Assembly (NCBI GenBank): GCA_947176045.1
Contig: CAMWPF010000021.1
Span: 1-12,482, forward strand
Length of the DNA stretch: 12,482 nucleotides
Direction of reading: 5' to 3'
Source: an uncultured Treponema sp.
Lineage (GTDB): Bacteria > Spirochaetota > Spirochaetia > Treponematales > Treponemataceae
A model generated the notes under the pieces. The model saw only the letters and a program-made list of their open reading frames with translations, had not been told where the DNA came from and did not search any database. This document shows, one piece after another, positions 7,316-12,482 of the stretch; the first letter of the stretch is position 1, and each line of letters begins with the position of its first letter. The translations under genes and the position numbers were made by a program.

Positions 7316-8080
7316 ATGGAAGAGCCTGGTTCAAAGGCCGCGGACGGCGGCATCGTCATCCGCATGGAGCGCGTTACGAAGACCTACTCGATGGGCGAAA
7401 ACAAAGTCCATGCCCTGCGCGGAATCAGCTTCTGCATAAGGCGCGGGGAATTCGTTTCGATTATGGGGCCGTCCGGCTCCGGCAAGTCCACGTGCATGAA
7501 CATGATCGGCTGCCTCGACCGTCCGAGCGGCGGCACGGTGGAAATCGGCGGAAGGGAGACGGCGAAGATGAACGAAAACGAGCTTGCCGCGCTCCGAAAC
7601 CGCACCGTCGGCTTTGTCTTCCAGCAGTACCACCTGCTTCCCACGATGACGGTGCTTGAAAACGTCATGCTTCCGCTGCGCTACCAAGGGACGGACAGGG
7701 CGGAGCGCGCGCGCCGTGCGGCCGAGGCGCTTGAGACGGTGGGGCTTTCCGACCGGCAGAACCACCGCCCGCACGAGCTTTCCGGCGGACAGAAGCAGCG
7801 CGCCGCAATTGCCCGCGCCGTCGTAACACGGCCTGCCATCATCCTTGCCGACGAGCCGACCGGCGCGCTCGACAGCAGCACGGGACGCCATGTTCTGGAG
7901 CTGTTCCGCAGCATCAACGCGGGCGGCACCACAATCGTCATCGTGACGCACGACCCGGGAATCGGGGCGAGCGCGGACCGCTGCATCAGGATTTTCGACG
8001 GGATGATTCAGTCCGACACGGCCCAGCCTTCCGTCCTTCCTGAATGCACGGGCGGCGCGGAAGGGGGCGCGGATGCTTGA
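7316..8080 (+). CDS. ABC transporter ATP-binding protein, MacB/LolD type
   Basis: Cytoplasmic ATPase driving the efflux complex. The 254 residues include every ABC hallmark: Walker A GPSGSGKST (51-59), Q-loop Gln103 in FVFQQYHLLP, signature LSGGQ (155-159), Walker B ILADEP with Asp179 and catalytic Glu180, the D-loop ALDS, and switch His212 in IVTHD. KVHALRGISF and NELAALRNRTVGFVFQQYHL are typical of the MacB/LolD/FtsE subfamily. The start is uncertain. ATG 7316 is given, but GTG 7307 in the same frame would overlap the adaptor stop by 3 bp, and ATG 7364 (MERVTKTY) is also possible; none has a strong ribosome site. In E. coli MacB the ATPase is fused to the permease; here it is a separate gene overlapping the permease gene by 8 bp. 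Confidence 0.95.
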   Translation: MEEPGSKAADGGIVIRMERVTKTYSMGENKVHALRGISFCIRRGEFVSIMGPSGSGKSTCMNMIGCLDRPSGGTVEIGGRETAKMNENELAALRNRTVGFVFQQYHLLPTMTVLENVMLPLRYQGTDRAERARRAAEALETVGLSDRQNHRPHELSGGQKQRAAIARAVVTRPAIILADEPTGALDSSTGRHVLELFRSINAGGTTIVIVTHDPGIGASADRCIRIFDGMIQSDTAQPSVLPECTGGAEGGADA

Positions 8081-9266
8081 AGACTTTTTGAACGCGCTCC
8101 AGAATTTCAAGCGGAACCGGATGCGCACGTTCCTGTCGCTGCTCGGCGTGATTATCGGCGTGGCATCGGTCATCGTCATTACGAGTATGGGCAGAAGCTC
8201 CACGGAAAAAGTCAAGGAGACGTTCGGTTCGTCCGGGCTTGACATGGTTTCCGTGAACCCGGGCTTCATGCGGCGCAGGCGGGACGCAGTTCAGATTCAG
8301 TTCAACGAAAGCTTCCGCGCCCGGCTGTTCGGGGACATCGGCGGCATCAAAAAAATCTGGTTCAAGAATTCGATGAGCGCGACGATTTCCTACGGCGAGA
8401 CGAGCGTCAACTGCGAATGCTCCGCCATTGAGACGGGCTACCTCGAATCCTACGGAATCGAGCTTGCGTCCGGGCGGATGCTCAACGTCTCCGAAAATCA
8501 GGAAGGCTTGCAGCGCACCGTCCTCGGAAGCCAGATTGCGTCGCTTCTGTTTCCGGCAGGCGACGGCGTGGGAAAGACGGTGCTTGTAACGAGCGACGGA
8601 ATTTCGTTCGCGTTTGAAGTCGTGGGCGTGCTGAAGGAGCAGAATTCGGGCATCGAGCCGAGCACGAGCGTCGCCTACATTCCGCGCGGCTTCTACGCCA
8701 AGAAGATTGCACCGAACCCCGAGGCGTCCGTCATCATGGTGCAGGCGGTTTCCGCGGGAAAGGCGGCGGCGCTTGTGGACAGCATCCAGTCGTACTGCAC
8801 GGAGCTGACCGGCACGGAGTATTCGGTGAACGTGATGTCGATGCAGACAATCATCGAGCAGGTCGATTCGATTACGACGACGATGAGCATCATGCTTTCC
8901 GCGATTGCGGCGATTTCGCTTCTGGTGGGCGGCATCGGAATCATGAACATCATGATTGTGACGGTGACTGAGCGGCGGCAGGAAATCGGCATCCGCAAGG
9001 CGCTCGGCGCGCGCCCGTCCGACATCAGGCGGCAGTTCCTCGTGGAGTCGGCGGCAATCACGCTCATCGGCGGAACCGCAGGAATCGCGTGCGGAATCAT
9101 CGTGAGCATCGCCGTGGAATTCGTGCGCTCGCTCTCGTACATCATCAGCTGGAAGGCGTGCGCCGTCGCGTTCGTGTTCTCCGTCTTCGTCGGCATCTTC
9201 TTCGGCCTGAACCCCGCCGCCCGCGCCGCAAAACTCGACCCCGTGCTCGCGCTTTCCGGGGAATGA
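8073..9266 (+). CDS. ABC transporter permease, MacB/FtsX family
   Basis: Inner-membrane subunit that couples ATP hydrolysis to periplasmic motions pushing substrate into the channel (mechanotransmission in MacB). The 397 residues show the four-helix MacB/FtsX plan: helix 1 at about 17-38 (TFLSLLGVIIGVASVIVI), a large periplasmic domain (about 40-262), helix 2 at about 267-292 (LLVGGIGIMNIMIV), the conserved cytoplasmic motif RRQEIGIRKALGA, helix 3 at about 325-350 and helix 4 at about 359-381, ending with the family-typical ARLDP-like AAKLDPVLAL. The ATG at 8073 lies inside the end of the ATPase gene (8-bp overlap) and follows AAGGGGG with 5 nt spacing, which implies translational coupling. 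It is the last gene of the operon. Confidence 0.95.
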   Translation: MLEDFLNALQNFKRNRMRTFLSLLGVIIGVASVIVITSMGRSSTEKVKETFGSSGLDMVSVNPGFMRRRRDAVQIQFNESFRARLFGDIGGIKKIWFKNSMSATISYGETSVNCECSAIETGYLESYGIELASGRMLNVSENQEGLQRTVLGSQIASLLFPAGDGVGKTVLVTSDGISFAFEVVGVLKEQNSGIEPSTSVAYIPRGFYAKKIAPNPEASVIMVQAVSAGKAAALVDSIQSYCTELTGTEYSVNVMSMQTIIEQVDSITTTMSIMLSAIAAISLLVGGIGIMNIMIVTVTERRQEIGIRKALGARPSDIRRQFLVESAAITLIGGTAGIACGIIVSIAVEFVRSLSYIISWKACAVAFVFSVFVGIFFGLNPAARAAKLDPVLALSGE

Positions 9267-9279
9267 ATGTGCGGCGGCG

Positions 9280-9484
9280 CGGAAAAGCCTTTTTCCCCGC
9301 TCCATTGCTATAACGCGCGCCGGAACATTGTCTTTTCTCTGTGCATTGCGGTACCGTTCTGCGGAAAACTGTCTTTCCAGCAAACGGTACGGTAACGCTT
9401 TCCGGCCGGCCTGTTTTTCTTCTGGCGTTGCAATGATGCATGACGGAACAGCGTTTTTTCTCCCTGCGTTGCGGTGACGCGGGC
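9280..9484. repeat. Degenerate tandem array, five units with an exact 41-bp period
   Basis: Units begin with CGG at 9280, 9321, 9362, 9403 and 9444, each exactly 41 bp after the last. A sixth, badly decayed unit may follow (9485-9525), and a CGGAAAAACAGCGT fragment at 9537 recalls unit 5. Consensus of each unit: CGGAA(A/C)A, then a T-rich block ending TTTTC, then TGCGTTGCGGTAACGC. By hand alignment unit 1 matches unit 5 at 30 of 41 positions and unit 2 matches unit 5 at 28 of 41. Since 41 is not a multiple of 3 and no frame continues through, the array is non-coding. It occupies most of the 360-bp gap between the efflux permease gene and the helical protein gene. Confidence 0.8.
9351..9390. 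repeat. Two-stage inverted repeat within the 41-bp array
   Basis: GTACCGTT (9351-9358) pairs with AACGGTAC (9383-9390), and inside it GGAAA (9363-9367) pairs with TTTCC (9374-9378) around ACTGTC. The two stems are separated by a symmetric 4 x 4 internal loop. No T run follows, so it is not a standard terminator. It spans the junction of repeat units 2 and 3. Confidence 0.55.
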
Positions 9485-9498
9485 CGTCCATATATATT
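9469..9498 (+). promoter_or_regulatory. Possible promoter of the DUF6261-like gene
   Basis: TTGCGG (9469-9474), part of the last clear 41-bp unit, and TATATT (9493-9498) are 18 bp apart. Transcription would start near 9505, about 120 nt before the ATG at 9627. The -35 match is modest. Confidence 0.3.
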
Positions 9499-9615
9499 CT
9501 TGCCGAACGTTATTCTGCCGTGCAGGTCAAATGGCGCGGAAAAACAGCGTCCGCCTTGTTTATTTTTAATCCCAGCCGGCTTCCGGCGTTTGTCCGGCGG
9601 CCATGACTTTTGTTC

Positions 9616-9622
9616 AAGGAGG
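9616..9622 (+). promoter_or_regulatory. Strong ribosome binding site that fixes the start at 9627
   Basis: A full AAGGAGG lies 4 nt before ATG 9627. This rules against the longer ATG at 9603, which would place the Shine-Dalgarno sequence inside the coding region. Confidence 0.85.
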
Positions 9623-9626
9623 AAAA

Positions 9627-10346
9627 ATGAACAAAGTGAAAACAGCAGTCCGTGTCACCGAGCTTGACGCGCTTTCCGATGTCCTCGTGCGCCTGCACAA
9701 GGATGCCGCATCAGCTGAAGGTGGAGCGGCCGCAAAGGACGCGAACCTTTCGCTCATCATGGCGGAAGTCGAGTCTCTTTCCGCCAGAATCACAGCGGCA
9801 ATCAAAAGCGACAGGGTGTCTTTTTCGCTCGACGAGGCGGACGGTGCGCGCGATGAAGTCATCAGAAACCTTGCCGACGCCCTGAACGGCTATGCGGCGC
9901 TTCCCATTGCGGCCAAAAAGGCGGCCGCCGGGCGGCTTCTTGCAGTCTTCAACAAGTACGGAAAGCAGATCGCCTACAAGAGTTTTGCGGAGGAATCTTC
10001 CTTGATTGAAAGCCTGATTGAGGACTTCAGCGCGGAAGGCTGCGCGGCGGATATTGCCGGGCTTGAAGGAATCGGCGAGCTTGTCTCAGCCTTGAGGGCG
10101 GCGCAGGACAGATTCAACAAGGCGGGCGACGACTGCACAAGCGCGGCCGTGAGCAGGGGCGAGAGCGCGACGTCAGTCAAGAAGAGCCTTGTCTCCGTCC
10201 TGAACGACAGGCTTGTTCCGTACCTTTCCGCGGTTGCCGCCCTTGACGGCTACAGGGATTTTGCCGCACGGTGCGAGGCGGAAATCGCAAAGGCAAACGC
10301 GGCTGTAAGCGCACGGGCGCAGAAGCGGAAGGGCGCGGAAGGCTGA
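9627..10346 (+). CDS. Hypothetical all-helical protein, resembling DUF6261
   Basis: Function unknown. The 239 residues are Ala-rich and predicted almost wholly alpha-helical, with no signal peptide, membrane segment or enzyme motif. The pattern D-G-A-R-D-E (72-77), then NGYAALPIAAKKAAAGRLL, then NKYGKQI (Tyr111-Gly112) and ESSLIESLIEDF resembles the DUF6261 family, which has a D-x-x-RD motif followed by a helix and YG. That is recognition from memory of the family, not a search. The C-terminus is Lys/Arg-rich (ARAQKRKGAEG). The gene appears to be monocistronic. It converges on mnmE with only 30 bp between stops and no convincing terminator. The start at 9627 is fixed by AAGGAGG. Confidence 0.8.
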   Translation: MNKVKTAVRVTELDALSDVLVRLHKDAASAEGGAAAKDANLSLIMAEVESLSARITAAIKSDRVSFSLDEADGARDEVIRNLADALNGYAALPIAAKKAAAGRLLAVFNKYGKQIAYKSFAEESSLIESLIEDFSAEGCAADIAGLEGIGELVSALRAAQDRFNKAGDDCTSAAVSRGESATSVKKSLVSVLNDRLVPYLSAVAALDGYRDFAARCEAEIAKANAAVSARAQKRKGAEG

Positions 10347-10376
10347 ACGTGCGCGCGGCTTCTCGGCGGGCGCGGA

Positions 10377-11768
10377 CTATTTTCCCACGCAGAACCGGGA
10401 GAAGATGCTGCCGAGCACGTCGTCGGGCGAAACGTCCCCGGTGATTTCTCCGAGGGCGCCCAGCGCGTCTTCCAAATCCTGCACGACGGCGTCCAAGGCG
10501 ATGCCTTCCGCTGCGGCTTCCATCGCGTGGCGGACGGTGGCGAGGGCTTCCTCCACGGCGCTTTTCTGGCGCGCCGAGCCGATTCCCGCCTGCGGCCGTT
10601 CCGTCGCGGCTCCTTCCGTAAGGACGCGGACGACTGCGCCGCATAGTTCGGAAATGCCCGCGCCGGTCTTTACCGCAACGCGGACTTCCGCGGACAGCGC
10701 GGGGATGGCGGCCGCTTCTTCCGGGCGGAGCGCCGGAACGTCGGAGCGGAGGTCGCACTTGCTCCAGACGAAGACGGCCGGCACCGGGCAGCCTGCGAGG
10801 AATTCCCGGTCGTCGGCGGAAAGTCCGCGGGCGGCGTCCGCAAGGTAGAGGATCACGTCGGCGTCTTCCGAAAGGGAGCGCGTCAAGGAGACGCCGTGCG
10901 CTTCAACGGCGTCTTCCGTCCGGCGCAGTCCGGCGGTGTCGAACAGGCGCACCGGGATTCCCGCCATGTCTGCCCAGCTTTCAAGCCAGTCCCGCGTCGT
11001 TCCCTCAACGTCTGAAACGATGGCGCGTTCCTCCTTTAGGATGGCGTTGAAGAGGCTCGACTTTCCGGCGTTAGTGCGGCCGCAGAGGACGAGCCGCGCG
11101 CCGTCCTGATACAGCTTTTCGCTTTTCCATGACGCCGCAAGCTGCGAAAGCCGCCGCTCCGCCTCGCGCAGTCCCGCGCCGTCGAAGCTGTCGGCGATCG
11201 TCTCCTCGTCCTCGGGATATTCGATTCCGACTTCTATCGAAGCGAGCGTGTCCGTGACGAGCCTTTTGACCGAATCGATTTCCTGGAAGAGGGTTCCGGC
11301 GAGGCGCCCTGCGGCGCGTGAGCGGGATTCGGCGGTGCGGCTGCCGATGATTTCTTGAACCGCCTCCGCCCGCGTCAAGTCCGTCTTTCCGTTGATGAAC
11401 GCCCGGAACGTGAATTCGCCCCGCTCCGCCTGCCGGAAGCCGCTGTTCAAGAGGAGCGACTGGATTGCCATAACGACGCCCGGCCCGCCGTGGCAGGTGA
11501 TTTCGACCAAGTCCTCGCCCGTGAAGCTGCGCGGCGCGCGGTAGATTCCCAGCATCACTTCGTCGATTTTCTCGCCGCCGTCCACAATCCAGCCGTAGAC
11601 GAGCGAATTGCCCGGCGCGTCCAAAAGCGCCGCCGGCCGGGAGAATTTCGCGGCGACGAGCTGGATGCAGCCCTTGCCCGAGCAGCGGATTATGCCGAGC
11701 GCCGCCGGAGCGAGCGCCGTCGCAATCGCAGAAATCGGTTCATCAGGAAAATACGTCGGATTCGGCAT
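10377..11768 (-). CDS. mnmE: tRNA uridine-5-carboxymethylaminomethyl(34) synthesis GTPase MnmE
   Basis: MnmE and MnmG together install the (carboxymethyl)aminomethyl group on wobble U34 of several tRNAs, using a one-carbon tetrahydrofolate donor and GTP hydrolysis. The 463 residues show the N-terminal tetrahydrofolate-binding domain (DEPISAIATALAPAALGIIR, CHGGPGVVMAIQSLLL, ERGEFTFRAFINGKTDLTRA), a central helical domain, and an inserted Ras-like G domain. Its motifs are G1 GRTNAGKSS (230-238), G2 GTTRDWLE, G3 DTAGLRRTEDAVEAHG and G4 SKCD (336-339, where NKxD is usual). The C-terminus ends FCVGK, whose Cys is the conserved functional residue of the family. ATG 11768 is chosen because GGAGGG (11778-11773) precedes it; a GTG at 11780 overlaps that site. 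It has its own promoter, divergent from the methyltransferase gene. Confidence 0.97.
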   Translation of the reverse strand: MPNPTYFPDEPISAIATALAPAALGIIRCSGKGCIQLVAAKFSRPAALLDAPGNSLVYGWIVDGGEKIDEVMLGIYRAPRSFTGEDLVEITCHGGPGVVMAIQSLLLNSGFRQAERGEFTFRAFINGKTDLTRAEAVQEIIGSRTAESRSRAAGRLAGTLFQEIDSVKRLVTDTLASIEVGIEYPEDEETIADSFDGAGLREAERRLSQLAASWKSEKLYQDGARLVLCGRTNAGKSSLFNAILKEERAIVSDVEGTTRDWLESWADMAGIPVRLFDTAGLRRTEDAVEAHGVSLTRSLSEDADVILYLADAARGLSADDREFLAGCPVPAVFVWSKCDLRSDVPALRPEEAAAIPALSAEVRVAVKTGAGISELCGAVVRVLTEGAATERPQAGIGSARQKSAVEEALATVRHAMEAAAEGIALDAVVQDLEDALGALGEITGDVSPDDVLGSIFSRFCVGK

Positions 11769-11772
11769 ACGG

Positions 11773-11778
11773 CCCTCC
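11773..11778 (-). promoter_or_regulatory. Ribosome binding site that fixes the mnmE start
   Basis: GGAGGG on the minus strand lies 4 nt before ATG 11768. The in-frame GTG at 11780-11778 shares a base with it, so MPNPTYF is the better N-terminus and matches the usual family start just ahead of the DEPISAIAT-like segment. Confidence 0.8.
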
Positions 11779-11791
11779 ACATTTTTTCTTC

Positions 11792-11819
11792 AGTATACCG
11801 ATTTTCCGCCGCCTGTCAT
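11792..11819 (-). promoter_or_regulatory. Probable promoter of mnmE
   Basis: On the minus strand, ATGACA (11819-11814) and TATACT (11797-11792) are 16 bp apart, each matching the sigma-70 consensus at five of six positions. Transcription would start near 11785, leaving a very short leader of under 20 nt before ATG 11768 that still contains the GGAGGG site. Confidence 0.5.
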
Positions 11820-11849
11820 AGCGTTCCGCGCGCCGTACCGCCGCCTTGC

Positions 11850-11878
11850 TTGGAATCTTCCCAAAAAACCGCTATACT
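11850..11878 (+). promoter_or_regulatory. Probable promoter of the Rsm22-like gene
   Basis: TTGGAA (11850-11855) and TATACT (11873-11878) are 17 bp apart. Transcription would start near 11885, giving a leader of about 14 nt before ATG 11899. An inverted repeat (11877-11891) covers the end of the -10 box and the start site. Confidence 0.5.
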
Positions 11879-11891
11879 GTCCTGCGGACAG
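11877..11891. promoter_or_regulatory. Perfect inverted repeat over the transcription start of the Rsm22-like gene
   Basis: CTGTCC (11877-11882), TGC, GGACAG (11886-11891) form a perfect 6-bp dyad. It overlaps the last bases of the -10 box, the predicted start and the first bases of the AGGAA ribosome site (11890-11894). It could be a repressor operator or an mRNA hairpin limiting translation. Confidence 0.4.
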
Positions 11892-11898
11892 GAACGCA

Positions 11899-12482
11899 AT
11901 GAAGAAAGACGATTCACGGGCAGACGAAAAATGGTACGACCGCTTCTACAAGCATCCGAAAAAATCAGGCCAGGCGAAGAAGGGCGGGCGCGCCTCTGGA
12001 ATCAGCGCAGGAAATCCGGCTGGCCGCCGGAATTCGGCGGCTTCCGGCACGCAGTCGGCGGCGCAGGATGCGGCTCCGCGGCGGAGCCGGTTTTCCGCGC
12101 CCGATGCGGATGTCAAAATCTGCGGCACTGTGTTTGACGGGGCGGCAGTTCCCGCGGACGCCCGTTCAGTCCTCGACAGTTTTGACAGCATCGTCCAGTC
12201 CGTCCGCCCGATGAACGCCCGCCAGCTTTCGCGCCTTCCGTACGCCGTCCGGGAGCTTTCGCACGCATTGACGGACGAGCGGGAGCGGCGGCGCCTCGGC
12301 TACATGAACAGCACGGAGGAGCTTTCCGCGTACGTCCGCTATTTCGCGTGGTGGAACCTCGTCCGGCTTACGAGGATTTTCGCGAACTGCCCGCCGTCCG
12401 CATTCCAATTGGCGGAAGGAGACGCCTTCCTCGACGTCGGAAGCGGCCCGCTGACCGCCGTCATCGCGCTTTGGCTTGCGCG
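11899..12482 (+). CDS. Rsm22-like SAM-dependent methyltransferase, N-terminal part (3' truncated by the window)
   Basis: The frame runs without a stop from ATG 11899 to the right edge, giving 194 residues. AGGAA sits 4 nt upstream. The first 70 or so residues are a low-complexity, basic, Ser/Ala/Gly-rich segment that looks disordered. After it come SVRPMNARQLSRLPYAVREL and LGYMNSTEELSAYVRYFAWW, which resemble the helical N-terminal region of the Rsm22 family (mitochondrial small-ribosomal-subunit protein and bacterial relatives). AFLDVGSGPLTAVIALWLA (about 176-194) is motif I of a class I methyltransferase, with acidic Asp179 followed by the Gly-x-Gly turn (181-183) that binds S-adenosylmethionine. 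Likely role: methylation linked to ribosome assembly, but the substrate is not shown. The four-Cys metal-cluster region expected downstream in Rsm22 proteins lies outside the window. Confidence 0.75.
   Translation, partial: MKKDDSRADEKWYDRFYKHPKKSGQAKKGGRASGISAGNPAGRRNSAASGTQSAAQDAAPRRSRFSAPDADVKICGTVFDGAAVPADARSVLDSFDSIVQSVRPMNARQLSRLPYAVRELSHALTDERERRRLGYMNSTEELSAYVRYFAWWNLVRLTRIFANCPPSAFQLAEGDAFLDVGSGPLTAVIALWLA

Noticed and set aside
9281..9296. Hairpin GGAAAA-GCCT-TTTTCC as terminator of the efflux operon
   Set aside because: The stem is only 6 bp and AT-rich, and no T tract follows it. It is better explained as part of repeat unit 1.
9280..9484. CRISPR array in the 41-bp repeats
   Set aside because: There are no identical repeats alternating with unique spacers. 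The whole 41-bp unit is diverged and contiguous, and no cas gene is nearby.
7331..9491. Long antisense frames (7331-8269 and 7986-9491) across the ATPase, permease and repeat array
   Set aside because: The products are Arg/His/Ala-rich with no recognisable domain, overlap unmistakable ABC transporter genes, and are explained by codon bias.
10347..10376. CGCGC/GCGCG inverted repeat between the DUF6261-like gene and mnmE as terminator
   Set aside because: It has only a 5-bp stem with a 13-nt loop and no T run on either strand.

Overview
The window looks like chromosomal DNA of a GC-rich spirochaete, most likely a Treponema-type organism. This is inferred from gene content and protein style (a 657-residue HtpG, a Cache-like chemoreceptor, a split MacAB-like efflux system, MnmE ending FCVGK, an Rsm22-like methyltransferase). 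No rRNA or species marker is present and no search was run. Genes are densely packed, with strong GC-rich codon bias that produces long but spurious antisense frames. I see no CRISPR array, tRNA, rRNA, insertion sequence or phage gene.

Layout, left to right. (1) 1-356: C-terminal end of a gene entering from the left, possibly a LOTUS/OST-HTH-like winged-helix protein. (2) 468-2441: htpG (Hsp90) on the + strand, with a TTG start and a likely upstream promoter. (3) 2486-2523: a perfect 16-bp stem terminator shared by htpG and the convergent gene. (4) 2556-4622, minus strand: a complete methyl-accepting chemotaxis protein. (5) 4623-4882: a divergent regulatory region in which the -35 boxes of the chemoreceptor and efflux promoters lie back to back, one base apart. 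(6) 4883-9266: a compact four-gene + strand operon for a tripartite efflux pump: TolC-like outer-membrane channel, HlyD/MacA-like periplasmic adaptor, ABC ATPase and MacB/FtsX-like permease. Gaps are 4-5 bp and the last two genes overlap by 8 bp. (7) 9267-9626: a 360-bp non-coding gap holding at least five degenerate tandem repeats with an exact 41-bp period, the most unusual structure in the window. (8) 9627-10346: an all-helical protein resembling DUF6261. (9) 10377-11768, minus strand: mnmE, the GTPase of tRNA wobble-uridine modification. (10) 11899 to the right edge: the N-terminal part of an Rsm22-like SAM methyltransferase, divergent from mnmE, with a perfect inverted repeat at its predicted transcription start.

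Functionally the window mixes housekeeping (protein folding, tRNA modification, probable ribosome-related methylation) with environment-facing systems (chemoreception, efflux). The efflux genes clearly form one machine. The chemoreceptor shares a promoter region with the efflux operon, so the two may be co-regulated or mutually exclusive, but this is inference. Apart from the 41-bp repeat array and the promoter architectures, the region is fairly ordinary and I see no convincing new multi-gene system.
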